From positions 43,863,998 through 43,927,997 of the forward strand of contig NC_071391.1 in NCBI RefSeq assembly GCF_022682495.2: a stretch of 64,000 nucleotides of DNA, given 5' to 3'. Below, in pieces: positions 1-10,850 of this stretch. The stretch's first letter is position 1, and each line of letters begins with the position of its first letter. The DNA comes from Desmodus rotundus (taxonomy: Eukaryota > Chordata > Mammalia > Chiroptera > Phyllostomidae). The notes below the pieces were generated by a model. The model had not been told where the DNA came from and did not search any database. It saw only the letters and a program-made list of their open reading frames with translations. Both the position numbers and the translations under genes were made by a program.

Positions 1-667
1 TGAGCTTGGCCAGTTAGCCAATGACGGGTAAGAATCCTCAAGGGAGGATCAACCTAAGACAGGTTCTGGTCATGAAAGAGGCCTGCAGGAAAGGACTAGG
101 GGGGCTGTGGAAAAAGGGGGTGATGGACCCTCGCCCCTTGGCTTTGAAATAGCCTGAGTCCTCATTCTGTCGGCAAGAAGTCTCCTAATCTCTTGGCTGC
201 CTTGCTTCCCTTGTCTGACTTAAGCCTGAAGCAATAACAGAGGGCAGTGCAGTCCTGTGCTGGGAGGGGCGGATTCCCTGGGGAATCAGGCCTAAGAAAA
301 ATACATACATTCCTGTGAAACCTACTTAATTTGTACCCTCAGTTTAAGAGATAAGGGTCCAGACCTGAGATGAGTCTGGCGCCTAAAGTTTTATGGCCCT
401 CTAACTAATTGGCTGTAACTCAGAATAAGCCCTCAGAGTTCTCTGTAAATCTTGTATTGTTTAACCCTTACTGGCTGACAATGATTGATGAGCTTTATCT
501 GTATTCCTATGCGAATGAACCTAATAAAAGCCCCTGGAGAGAGAGGCTCGGGGCCCTTCTCCCCCTGAGAGAAGCGGCCACCTTTCCTCGCCAAGCAGAT
601 CATGTCTTGGTAGTCTTTTTCTTCCGCCGTGGTGGAACCTGGGGGGCTGCGTTAAAGCCCCCCGACA
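1..667 (+). mobile_element. Solo LTR of an ERV1-like endogenous retrovirus, 5' end outside window
   Basis: The sequence matches, in opposite orientation, the complete LTR at 3286-4123, including the conserved stretch around 'GATTGATGAGCTTTAT' and the polyadenylation signal AATAAA near 522-527. The 3' end is taken as CA at 666-667. Comparison with the second copy shows that roughly the first 150 bases of the LTR lie left of the window. No gag, pol or env sequence follows, so this is a solo LTR. The open frame at 409-765 is LTR sequence running into flank and is not a gene. Confidence 0.7.
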
Positions 668-1505
668 GAATTTATGGACAGTTAGTCTCAGGAATCAAAT
701 ATGGTATTTTGTGTTTATGGAATGACAATCAACATAATGGCCACGTTGAATTTGACAACTTTTAATCCAGACTCCTTCATTTCATTTAGGGTTCCAGCAC
801 TGGAGCAGTTTCGTATCTAGGTCAGAATTCTTTAGGGCCCTTGCAGGTAATGGCGTTCTTCTCTACCTCATCACTATGGACCACAGCCTCCACGAACCCA
901 TGTTTTTCTTCCTCTCAAGGTTGGCCTCTGCAGAACTCATATTGTGCCCACATATATGTCAAGAATATCACAAAATTCGTGGCATATTATGGTTGAAAGC
1001 TCCAGAAATCACATTTCCTGGCTACCTCACCCAGTTATTCTGTCTCCACTTCAGATTTTTTCTGGACTCAATTCAGCCATCTTATTGGGTATGGCATTTG
1101 ATCACTATGTGGCCATTTGCTCCCTCTTCAGATACAGCAGTGTCTTGACACCTAGAACAATTGTCAAGGTCATGGTGGGCATTGTTGGTTGGAGTTTCAG
1201 TGTCATTTTGCCTATTGTTTTCTTGGTGAAGCATTTGCCCTTCTGCAGGACAAGAACCATCCCTCACATGTACTGTGAGCACATAGGTGTGTCCCAGATC
1301 TCCTGTGCTAATATCTCCATCAATACCTGCAATGGCTTTGCCGTGCCTGTAGTGACTATTTTCTCAGACCTGATCCTCATTGGTATTTCCTACACTCTGA
1401 TTCTTCATGCTGTTTTCTGCCTTCCATCCAGAGATGCCAGCCAGAAAGGCCTCAGCGCCTGTGGGTCTCATGTTAGTGTCATTCTCATATTCTACAAACC
1501 AGCCA

Positions 1506-1972
1506 TGTTCTTGGTCCTTATGAAACCGGAGAAGACATCGGCATTCAGGCTGCCTGTCACTACCAAACCCAATAAGCAATGACAACAATCGAATCTTTAT
1601 GGGCACTTTATTCAGATGGCTGGTGATCTGAGAAGACGGTGGGTTCATACCCTAACAGACCATCTTGTCTTCTCTTTAGGCCAACGTTTTTATACCAGGG
1701 AATAAACAAGGTGCGGTGAGGGCTTTGAAATTCAGGGAGGATTAGGTGAAAGAAGCTGCAACATTCCTGTCCTGTGCACTTAAGTGTTAGCTGGGGCGGT
1801 AGTTGTCTGTCTCCCCCTGGAACACAAAGGCCCGGATGCCTCCAGTTGTCCACAGGCAGTAATCTTTAGCAGTGCCCCAGGAGGTCAGCTGTTTTCCCAG
1901 GAGCCAGGACAGGCCTTATCTGTAGTTTCTGAAACAAAAGCTTTAACATATACATCACTTGCTAGACTTACA
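1506..1972 (-). mobile_element. Solo LTR inserted in the olfactory receptor pseudogene
   Basis: Read on the minus strand the block starts TGTAAG, has a TATA-like 'GTATAAAAACG' and the signal AATAAAG, and ends near 'AAGAACA'. It therefore has TG...CA ends and promoter and poly(A) elements in LTR order. It lies exactly between the TM6 and TM7 parts of the receptor. A clear target duplication was not seen, so the boundaries are approximate. Confidence 0.55.
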
Positions 1973-2016
1973 ACTTTTTACCTTAAGCTAAAATTTTCCA
2001 ACTCTTGATTGGAAAT

Positions 2017-2068
2017 AGATATTGTGGCCTTTATCTATTGTGGCCAAGAGATAAAGGCCACAATATCT
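2017..2068. repeat. Perfect 20-bp inverted repeat (hairpin) at the OR/LTR junction
   Basis: The left arm 2017-2036 and the right arm 2049-2068 are exact reverse complements of 20 bp, separated by a 12-base loop. The right arm is receptor coding sequence (the GHNI motif before TM7). The left arm is therefore an inverted copy of receptor sequence placed next to the LTR insertion. Confidence 0.9.
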
Positions 2069-2289
2069 CTTGCACCTTTCACATCATCTTTGCTGAACCC
2101 TATGTGGCAGTCACTCCTGCACTCAATCCCATCATTTGTGGTACAAATACAAAGACCAGAGACAAGTTTATCCTTTATTTTTTCCTAAAGGGATGCAGTG
2201 ACCTGAGAAGGAGGATATGGAGAGATTGTACAAAGTCAAGTAATTATATTGATTTAATATAATTTATTTGTTAAAGAAAAACAAATAAC

Positions 2290-2650
2290 ATATGATTTCA
2301 CTTATATGTGGAATTTAAAGAACAAAATAAAAGAACAAACAAAAGAGATCAGACTCAGATGCAGAGAACAAACTGATGGTTTCCAGATAGGAAGGTGGTT
2401 GTGGGTCTGGGTGAAGAAAAGTGAAGAGATTAAGAAGTACAAATTGGTAGTTACAAAATAATCATAAGGATGTAAAGTATGCATAAGGAATACAGTCAAT
2501 AATATTGTAATAACTATGCATGAGGTCACATGGTTATTAGAACTATACGGGGCATCACTATAAATTATATAATTTAACCACTAGGGTGTACACCTGAAAC
2601 TAATATAAAATAATATTGAATGCCAACTGTAATTGAAAAATAAAGTTATA
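2290..2650 (+). mobile_element. LINE-1 3' end fragment
   Basis: Typical old L1 3' untranslated sequence: 'ACTTATATGTGGAATTTAA', then 'CAGTCAATAATATTGTAATA', 'GTACACCTGAAACTAATATA' and a terminal 'TTGAAAAATAAA'. It is strongly 5'-truncated. Confidence 0.8.
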
Positions 2651-3285
2651 AAACCATGACAACAAAACAGAATTTCTTATGTTAATCAGTAGCAGAGAGC
2701 CCTTCAATAATGGACCCAATGCCTGTATATTTTACGACTTCATTTTTATAAGATAAAGCCACTGATAGAAGTAGAGGAAAAGAGGTAGGATTTTTCAAGT
2801 TCCAAGAAAATGATAGGCATCAGATAAAGTACCCTTTCTACTATCAAAAACATAAGTGCACAAAATTTTTACTCTTCCTTTGGTCCTTTTATCCTGTTTC
2901 AATCTTCTCTCCTTAAAGCAAACAAACAAAAAAATCTAATACTCAATTCATAAACTTGTACGAGGTTAAAATTGTCTAGCAATAATAGTCAGCTCATAAA
3001 TTCAATAACCATTAGTATGCTAAAAGTATAAAGTTCTCCCAATTCTTTTTCTGTCCTATGTAGTTAACTGCCTATTTGATAACTTCTTTTGACTATCCCA
3101 CTGAAACTTCAAAATCAACATGAAACAAAAAAATTACTATCTTTTTCTCTTCCTTACTTCTTGATCAACATATTCTTTTGATTTCTCTATCTTACTAAAT
3201 GGTATGAAAGCCAACTAGTTTCTCGTGTCAAAACCTGATTTCCTTATTTATTTATTTTTAATTATTTCAAACTTAATTTACTTAA
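2651..3285. other. AT-rich spacer, nothing recognised
   Basis: No open frame with family features, RNA gene or repeat was recognised. Composition is AT-rich, with short poly(A) and TTTA tracts. Confidence 0.5.
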
Positions 3286-4123
3286 TGTGGGGAGGCTCTG
3301 CCCACAGGGTCCCCCAGCCACCACGGATGTGAATAAGTCTACCAAAACATGATCTTCTCGGGGAGAAAAGGTGGCTGATCTCTATTCACATCCGTGAATA
3401 TTCCTCAAAGTCTATTCCTCAATGGACTTTTATTGGGTTTATTTGCATAGGAATACAGGGGGTATCCATAAAGCTCATCAATCACTGTCAGGCAGTAAGG
3501 ATCAAACAATAGATAACATTCAAAGAACTCTGAGGGCTTATTCTGAGTCAGGGTCAGATAGTTAAAGGGCCATAAAACTTTGGGGAACAAACTCATCTCA
3601 TGCTTGGACCCTTATCATTTAAATTGAGGGTATTAGCAAAGTAGGTTTCATAGGATTTTATGCATTTTTTCTTAGGCCTGATCACCCTAGGGAACCTGCC
3701 CTTTCCAGCACAGGGCCGCACCCACCTCTGTCATTGTTTCAGGCTTAAATCAGGAAGGGGAAGTAAGGCAGCCAAGAGATTAGGAGACTTCTTGCAGACA
3801 GAATGAGGACTCAGGCTATGTCAAAGCCAAAGGGCAAGAGTCCATCACCCCCTTTTTCTATAGCTCCCCAAGTCCTTCCCCGAGGGCCCCTTCATGACCA
3901 TGCCTGTCTTAGGTCATCCCTCCTTTGAGGAATCATACCCATCATTGGCTAACCAGTCATCCGTCCGGGGCCAAGCAAGGTGAAGTGAAAGGGGGCAGAG
4001 GCGGCACCCCTGCCAGGGAGATAAGCTTTGTCTCCTAAGTGGCTTATGGTTCCAAGGTCTTTTTACTCAGCTTTAGCCATGGGGGGTTACAGCTTCTGAA
4101 ACCAGGCAGGGTGGTTCCCAACA
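3286..4123 (-). mobile_element. Complete solo LTR of the same ERV1-like family, inverted
   Basis: On the minus strand it begins TGTTGGGAACC (4123) and ends at the TG/CA boundary near 3286, about 838 bp. It carries 'CCCAATAAAAGTCC' as poly(A) signal near 3430-3443. It is alignable along most of its length to the LTR at 1-667 but in opposite orientation. No internal retroviral sequence lies beside it. Confidence 0.75.
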
Positions 4124-4724
4124 ACTTACTATTGATTATCTTCTGAATATCCTTAAATATCCTTAAATTTATCCTTAAATTTTAATGTAAATTTATTTTA
4201 CATTAAAACATGATCACCACTTTCTCTCTGTCCTGGATTCTTTTTCACTAGTCTCATTTAGGGATTTTGTACCTTCATTTTTTTCTCTCCCGTCGATTTT
4301 TTTACTCAAAACCTAGAGTGCTGTAATTAGACTCCAACTTGATCATTTCAATCAAGTTGGTCCTTAACTTGATCTACTACTACTTAAAATCATTGAATCC
4401 TCTACTTAAAATCATTGAACAGTTACTCATTTTGCTTGGAGTGAAACTAAAAAATCCTAGCTTCTCTTCAAAACCTTTTGTGGTATGATTGTATTGCTTG
4501 GTATCTACTGACCCTACTCTCCTCGCTCCTCTCACTCTTTTCATGCTCTTTATGCTAAAACCACTCTGTAATTCTATTGGTTTTTCAAATAAACAGTGTT
4601 CTTTTTTCCTTCTGAACCTGCACACATACCATTTTCCTTCTGGAATCTGAAACTTAGCTTGAACTTGAGTAGAAATGAGAGTAAAATAATTTTTTCAATC
4701 CTTTCTTATTGTTCTATTTTACAC
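4124..4724. other. Intergenic, nothing recognised
   Basis: Contains a short local duplication, 'CTTAAATTTATCCTTAAATTT', and 'ACTTAAAATCATTGAA' repeated at 4382 and 4403. No gene seen. Confidence 0.5.
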
Positions 4725-5675
4725 CCACTAAGATGACTAAATTGGTTTTTAAGTAAAGAAGATTACATTATTGGTCAGAATGTGGAGGGATTGGAATCTT
4801 GATATGTTACTAGTGGGAATATAAAATGGTGCAGCCTCTGTGAGAAACAGTTCGGCGATTCTTCAAGAAGTTCATTAAAGTTTTATGAAATGACCTAACA
4901 ATTCTACTTCTAGGTATATACAAGAGAGAATTGAAAACAGGTGTTCAAATCCAAAGGGATGTTTATAGTAACATTATTTATAACAACCAAAAAAGTGAAA
5001 ACAACTCATGTCAATGTGTATCAACTGATGAATGAATAAAGCAAATGGGTTAAGTCTAAACAGTGAGACATTTCCAGCCTTAAAACAGGAATAAAGTTCT
5101 GATACATAATATAGCATAAATGAACCTTGAAAACATGATGCTAAGTGAAAAAAGCCAGTCACAAAAAACTGACTTATTGTGTGATTCCGTTTTTGTCAAA
5201 AGTTCAGCATAGGCAAATCGATACTGACAAAATGTTACTTAGCATTTTCCAGGTGATTAGGGGAAGGTGAAATAGCGACTGCTTAGTGACTATGGGATTT
5301 GTTTTTGGGGTGGAAGTGATCAGCCAAAGAACATATATGCATGTATGCATAGCCCATGGACACAGACAACAGTGTGGTGAAGGCAGAGGTGGTGGTGGTG
5401 AGGGTTGGGCAGTGGGAGGGATGGGAGCTGGGTGGAGGGGATCAGAGAGGGGGACATGGGGGACATCTATAATAGTGTCAACAATAAAAATTAAAAAAAA
5501 ATAAATTAAAGTAAAGTAAATATGAGTTATTTCTATTTCCAAAAAAATGTTCTGGAATTAGATAGTGGTGATAGTTGTACAACCTTGTAAACATACCAAA
5601 AGCCATTAAAATGCACACTGTAAAATGGTTGAAATGGTGAATTTTATGTTATGTGAATCTTATCCAGATAAAGAA
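4725..5675 (+). mobile_element. Old LINE-1 3' end, split by a younger insertion
   Basis: The end of ORF2 and the 3' UTR are recognisable from 'GGTGCAGCCTCTGTGAGAAA' through 'AATGAACCTTGAAAACATGA' and 'GACTGCTTAGTGACTATGGG'. After the nested element it resumes at 'TGTTCTGGAATTAGATAGTG' and ends 'GTGAATTTTATGTTATGTGA'. All frames carry stops. Confidence 0.85.
5318..5545 (+). mobile_element. Bat-type L1 3' tail nested in the older L1
   Basis: The block from 'CCAAAGAACATATATGCATG' through the G-rich stretch to 'AATAGTGTCAACAATAAAAA' recurs at 13441-13590. It sits inside the older L1 3' UTR, whose two halves are continuous when this block is removed. Confidence 0.75.
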
Positions 5676-7335
5676 GTTAAAACTATGCTCATTGTCATAC
5701 AAATTATATATGATTAGCATATAGTAAATAAGTCTGCCTGATTCCAAAGTTTTTGTTCTTATCAACTCATTTTCTTACCTTTCTCTGAGGTAGGATTTCT
5801 CTAGCACAGTGAACTCACCCTTTGACATCTTTTCTGAGTTAAACCAAAGCTGCAATTTGCAAGCTCATTCTAATCCCAGTATGTCAGGCCTAATAAGAGC
5901 TACAATCAGTAGTATGCTAGAGACTGTTCATACAGACTCATGAGAGCCAAGTCTTAAATTTTTAGGAATTTGGCCAGGAAGTCACTTGAAATTTGCCATA
6001 GTGGAAGTATCTACACTTTGTGAATCCGCACATCTACAAATCAAACTCCTAAAAGTCAGTTATTGTGCATTCACCAGTATACCACTGGCTATAGTCCTTT
6101 TGAAGGGCACTCACAGGCCTGGGGGTGGCCCTAGCCCTCACTTCTTAACTGAAAGCCTGAGCTTCAGCCACTATTGGGCTCTTTTCTTCTGACCTCTGAT
6201 TTTATGTCCCCTTGGTCATTTTTTCTCCAGTGACCATTTTATTCTAAGCTTGGTAGTATTGTTGGGATGGGGGAGGGACACATTATTTTATTGTGATTTA
6301 GATAGGTTCCTTTAGGTATGTGGATTTATGTGGCTACAAGTAAAAGAAAGAATGGGAAGGAGAGACAAGGATAGACATAGGGGTTGCAACCATCCAGGAC
6401 TTGCAGGGTTGAGAAGACCATTTATACTAGAAGTTTGTACAGATCATGCATTCTTAAATATTAATACTATCAATTTTATCCTGGATGCACACAAGTGTTC
6501 TGGATTAGGGACAGATTATCATTATTCACATAAAAAGCAAATAATTATTGTGTGGGCCTCCACACCCAATCCTTTAGCCCTAGTGCTATACAAATGTCCT
6601 ATCTATATAAAGTCAAGAAATTAAGAAAATGCATTTTCTCTGCTTATAAAATCCAGAGAGACTATTTCTCCTCTCTTTCTTTTCCCTTCTGAGAAAGTTT
6701 CTTTGGAGACTGATGGGAAATAACGCTCTCTGGGAAAAAGATAAGATCATTGTCTTTATCTCTAAAACCCAGGATGTCTCCGTACTTCTGGAGTTAGGTC
6801 AATCTCTTTGGAGTTCCCTCACTGTCTATAATTATCTCACTAACTATAGTTATAAGTTAATATCCCAAGACTTGGTCTTAGCCCAGGACCCCAAGATTTT
6901 GACAAAATTTATTCAGAAAGCCCAACTCAGAAAAAACACAAAAATATTTTCTCTACATCCCATAATATGCCAGAAATCTGTTGGAATCATGTTGGAAGAA
7001 AAATGGTCTACGGTTAGGGAGCAAGGTAAAATTTCCTTTGAAATTCCTGTAGGGACTTCTGAAGGCTGGAAGGACAGGGCTGGCCCACACTACCTGGAAT
7101 GTGGAAAGTGCAGAAGCCTAAATTGAGGCCTAATGTCATCTTCTGTTTAAAGTGGGTGGTGCACGTAAGATAGGGAAAAGCTGTGGGAGGCTGCTTCACT
7201 GTATAGGTAGATGAATTCTGGTGGGAAAAGAAAGGAGAAGAGACTTTGCTGTAGACAAAGGACAGGGCTTTTCCTTTGTTTTATTTTTAACCTTTGACCA
7301 TAAAAAGGGTAAAAAGCTCATACCAGGGAACATAA
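5676..7335. other. Intergenic, no gene supported
   Basis: Open frames of 98 and 137 codons occur (6328-6624, 6713-7126). They lack recognisable domains and continue into ordinary non-coding sequence on both sides. I see no promoter or splice evidence and do not call them genes. Confidence 0.5.
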
Positions 7336-7339
7336 TAAC

Positions 7340-7505
7340 ATTGACTACAGTGCCACACCACATTTGTACAAAATTTTATAGTTTCTAAAGTGTTTTAGCA
7401 TCCACTTCTAATTGGATCATCATACAACAACCCTGTGAGATAGACGCTAAGAAGTTTAAGAAGAGGGTTGCTCAGCTGCAAATTAGGAAGGTTGCATGGG
7501 ACACC
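7340..7505 (+). repeat. MIR-like ancient SINE fragment
   Basis: The order 'TTTATAGTTTCTAAAGTGTT', 'CAACAACCCTGTGAGATAG' and 'AGCTGCAAATTAGGAAG' follows the core and 3' part of MIR/MER5-type ancient repeats. It is divergent and the family is uncertain. Confidence 0.4.
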
Positions 7506-8065
7506 CAGCAGCCAAGGCAAGTTTTATCTCCAAACACTTAATTATCTTGTTCTTTTTTTAAAAAATCCCCCCAAATCATGCACTTACAGCAGTAAATATC
7601 ATTTCATTTGTGTGAATGGTATTATCTAGTATCATTTGGTATTCCCATCTGTGTTACAATATCGTTAAGGTCTTTTGTGAGTAAAATGGGCTAGAAGCGG
7701 GGGTGGGAGGAGACTCTTATGTTTCCCCTATTTGTATGCAATGTTTGTCTTCACTCTTTCTAATTTGTATTCATCGTAGCTGGGGAGGGCACATAGAGTT
7801 CTAAAATTTAAGTAGTAGATGAAGAAGTACTTATATTTCATAAATTTTATTTTTTTGTTTGATAGAAATAGAGATGTTATATTGTTGAATACAACAGGAC
7901 CCTATGGACATGCAAAAATAGCAGTTCAGGAACACACTGATTTTCAAGAACTTATTTACCTCTGAAATACAGGACTCATCCAATTTGGATCATCCTTATT
8001 TAACAAAAAAAGACTGATTTCATAGCAAATAGAGCCTATCCTAAGTGTCAACTGTCTCCTCTTTT
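7506..8065. other. Spacer 3' of the minus-strand olfactory receptor pseudogene
   Basis: AT-rich sequence with no recognised gene or repeat. Confidence 0.5.
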
Positions 8066-9041
8066 CTAAAAGGACTTTTCCTTCTTGCCTATAAATAACC
8101 ACAATGCTATCCAGTCAACCTCAGCAATACTTCCCTTTTGAAGAAAACACAAGAGCCACTTGTTCACGAATCTGGTCTTTACTCCATAGATAATTGGGTT
8201 CATCACAGGGGGAACAAGAACAAAGAGATTGGCCAGCAGGGTGTGGACATGCTTGGGGATTTTTCAGCCAAAGTGCTGAGCAATGGCAGTGAAAATCCTG
8301 GAATGTAGAACATGAGGATGACACAGACATGGGAACCACAGGTGCTGAGCACCTTCATCTGAGCATGATGGATGGCAGCTTGAAGACTGCCCGCAGAATG
8401 AGCCCATAGGAGTTGACTATTGTCACCATATCTAGCATAACACTGAGCAGTGGCACAGAGATTCCAGCACAAGCCAGCTTTGCCAGCCCTATGTGTTCAC
8501 AGAATGTGTGGGCGATGATGTTTGTCCGGCAGAAAGGTAGGCGTTTCCCAAGGAAGACAATGGGGAAAATAGTTGCAAAACTCCTGATCACTACAGCACC
8601 CCCAGTTTTTCCAATGACACCATGGTTAAGAATGGTGGTATACTTCAGTGGGTAGCAGATGGCCACATAGCAGTCAAAAGCCATGGCCCAAAGAATGCCT
8701 GACTCCACTACAAAGGCAAAATGCATGAAGAAGAGCTGGGTTACACAACCACCAAAGGAGATGGCCACGTCATCAAACCGGAAGATGCTCAGGGCTTTGG
8801 GTACTATGGATGTGGATAGAATCAGATCCCAAAGAGCCAGCAAGGAGAGGAAGAAATACATGAGTTCATGAAGAACGTCCTCCACTGCCACCACAGAGAT
8901 CAGGGTAGCGTTTCCCGCCACGGCCACCAGGTCCACCAGGCGGAAGGGGATGGAGATCAACATGTGTAGCTCTCTCAGGCCAGGGATACCAGTGAGGACA
9001 AACATATCATAATTGACAGTGGAATAGTTGGGAGTTGACAT
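8066..9041 (-). pseudogene. OR52-like class I olfactory receptor pseudogene, two frameshifts
   Basis: The start codon at 9041 opens 228 codons covering TM1 to TM5: 'LTGIPGL' near the N-terminus, 'GNATLISVV' (TM1), 'MYFFLSLLALWDLILSTS' (TM2), 'WAMAFDCYVAICYPL' (TM3) and 'LPFCRTNIIAHTFCEHIGL' (second extracellular loop). The conserved DRY-type arginine is cysteine. A frameshift near 8358-8365 leads to 'KVLSTCGSHVCVILMFY' (TM6). A second, near 8226-8260, leads to '[16 protein letters not shown]' (TM7) and a stop at 8066-8068. Restoring no frame, the gene cannot encode a full receptor. The loop motif and TM6 wording fit OR52 members. The LTR-interrupted OR remnant at 840-2262 belongs to the same class. 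Confidence 0.88.
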
Positions 9042-9710
9042 GCCTGAATTATGCTATGAAATTAAATTTTTGTCACTTACCTGTAAGGAGAAAGAGAGTT
9101 ACAGAGTGAGTCTGTCCCAGTCAACTAAGATACATACACTTACTAATTCTCAGTAGGCTCACATCTGCTATAGAAAATCTCAGTTAATGAATCTCCACCT
9201 ACTTAGAGGTTTTAATTATGGTCCTAAATGTGTGTAGTAATCTGTTTTGCAGAGAAAGATTCCGCAGGTTCAAAGTGGGATCAAAGAATTTTTAAAAGAC
9301 ACTCCCAGGGAAAATCCTGCAACGGGCACTATTTTCTTACACAATTGATATAAACTTAACGTGATGGTCCACAAATTTTTTAAATCTGTAATAATTAATT
9401 TTATTATCTGACTAAGCATTTTAAGCCTTTTTATAAAGAATGTAAAGCTAAAAACACAAAGTTTTTTCTTATTGAACTTAACAACAGCTTTGTTATCTAG
9501 CACATACATTTATCTAATCAACTGTTTTTTATTCTTTTATCTTTTCTTTTTTCCTTTTTTGTTGGTATTCCTTTATCTTTAGGCATTTAATATATTCAAA
9601 TAACTGATGCATTGAGTTTGCTAAACTTAAATAACTATATATGTCATAACTACAAATGTTTCAGAGATGTCTTTTTGAGTGAAAAGTCAACAATAGTAAT
9701 TTTTATTTAT
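9042..9710. other. Region upstream of the minus-strand OR pseudogene
   Basis: No upstream non-coding exon could be identified. The sequence is AT-rich and shows no repeat that I recognise. Confidence 0.4.
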
Positions 9711-9714
9711 TTAT

Positions 9715-9862
9715 TCATTTATTTTTTCCAATAGTTTTTAAATATATTTATTGATTATGCTATTACAGTTGTCCCATTCTCCCCTTCACTCCAATCCATC
9801 CTGCCCACCTCCTCCCTCCCACATTCCCCCTCTATAGTTCATGTCCATGGGTCATAACAATA
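9715..9862 (-). mobile_element. HAL1/L1 3' end fragment
   Basis: Reverse complement of the tail seen at 45310-45420: 'ACCCATGGACATGAACTAT' then a G-rich tract, then 'GGGACAACTGTAATAGCAT' and 'CAATAAATATATT'. It is heavily 5'-truncated. Confidence 0.8.
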
Positions 9863-10629
9863 GTAATTTAAATAATAATAAATAATACTATCTTCCAACA
9901 TCTTACCATTTACAAGGTATTTTCATCCAAATCTCATGTGAACCTCACCACAACCTACTACCGATATTTCAGGTCTGTGAAAACTGAGGCACAATGCTAA
10001 ACGTGGGTCTTGCTCCAATTCTAGCAATTTTCCCATCTTATTTTTTATGATTGCCTAATCAACTATTGATCTATTGATTACCTAAGCATCTACTGATCAC
10101 CTACCATGTGAACAGAGACATCAACATGTTCACAAAGAGGAAAAGGAGTTCAAAGCCTATGAAATAAAAATCCTGTACCTAGGGTTGTAATCTATATGAA
10201 CAAAGGTGTCAATACAGGTGTTTTCTGGTTGCCTGTTTAATAAATGTTTATCCATTGAGTACAGATGTTTTTGAAGTTTCAGTAGTGGAAGGTTTTATCG
10301 AATTATAAAGTACTGTCACTACAGTTAGAGATGATACTGCTTGAGAATGAGTGGAGCTACAGCTACAGCATTTGATGAGTACTTTTCTGATATTCAGCAT
10401 GAGATTCTGTACTGAAGTTTACCCAGATTATTCAAAAAATACTACATTTCTATCCCAGAGTTTTCTTTATTAATGCATCCCAACTTTATTCTTTGCAGCT
10501 TGATCAGAAATAAGTAACTTGATCAAGTCAGAAGTATAAATCATGGAGAAAAGTGGATACTGCCACCAACCACCTCTTATTTAAACTCTTCTTAAAATAG
10601 ATTTCTTATTTCTTTATTTGTTGGTTTTT
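9863..10629. other. Intergenic, possible MIR/MER5-like remnant
   Basis: 'ACCATTTACAAGGTATTTTC' followed by 'GAAAACTGAGGCACAATG' near 9905-9997 resembles the body of an ancient mammalian repeat. The rest is unassigned. Confidence 0.35.
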
Positions 10630-10850
10630 AATTTCTTTTTTAAGTATATTTATTGATTATGCTATTACAGTTGTCCCATTTCCCGCCCCCCTCACTCCAC
10701 TCCATCCTGCCCACCCCCTACCTCCCACATTCCCCCCCTATAGTTCATGTCCATGGGTCATACTTATAAGTTCTTTGGCTTCTACATTTCCTACACTATT
10801 CTTATCCTCCCCCTATTTTCCACCTATCTGTGTGTGTGTGTGTACACGTG
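10630..10850 (-). mobile_element. HAL1/L1 3' end fragment
   Basis: Same family and orientation as the fragment at 9715-9862 but longer, extending to 'TAAGTTCTTTGGCTTCTACA' and 'TCCACCTATC', then a short GT run at 10829-10845. It matches the minus strand of 45230-45420. Confidence 0.8.

Larger units (their letters stand above)
840..2262 (+). pseudogene. OR52-like class I olfactory receptor pseudogene, interrupted by an LTR
   Basis: Class I odorant receptor remnant, a seven-helix G-protein-coupled receptor family of olfactory neurons. Recognisable parts are 'HEPMFFFLS' (end of the first intracellular loop into TM2), 'MAFDHYVAIC' (TM3 motif, R replaced by H), 'LPFCRTRTIPHMYCEHIGV' (second extracellular loop of OR52 type), 'KGLSACGSHVSVILIFY' (TM6) and 'HIIFAEPYVAVTPALNPII' (TM7). 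The N-terminus, about 45 residues, is missing. A frameshift near 1052-1070 separates the TM2 and TM3 parts. An LTR (about 1506-1972) separates TM6 from TM7, and coding similarity resumes near 2046. The breaks make it non-functional. OR52 membership rests on the extracellular loop motif and is inferred. Confidence 0.85.

Noticed and set aside
409..765. Open frame of 118 codons at the left edge
   Set aside because: It lies in an LTR whose inverted copy at 3286-4123 does not preserve the frame, and no protein family is recognisable.
6713..7126. Open frame of 137 codons
   Set aside because: No domain, no second copy and no splice context; its length is expected by chance in 64 kb.
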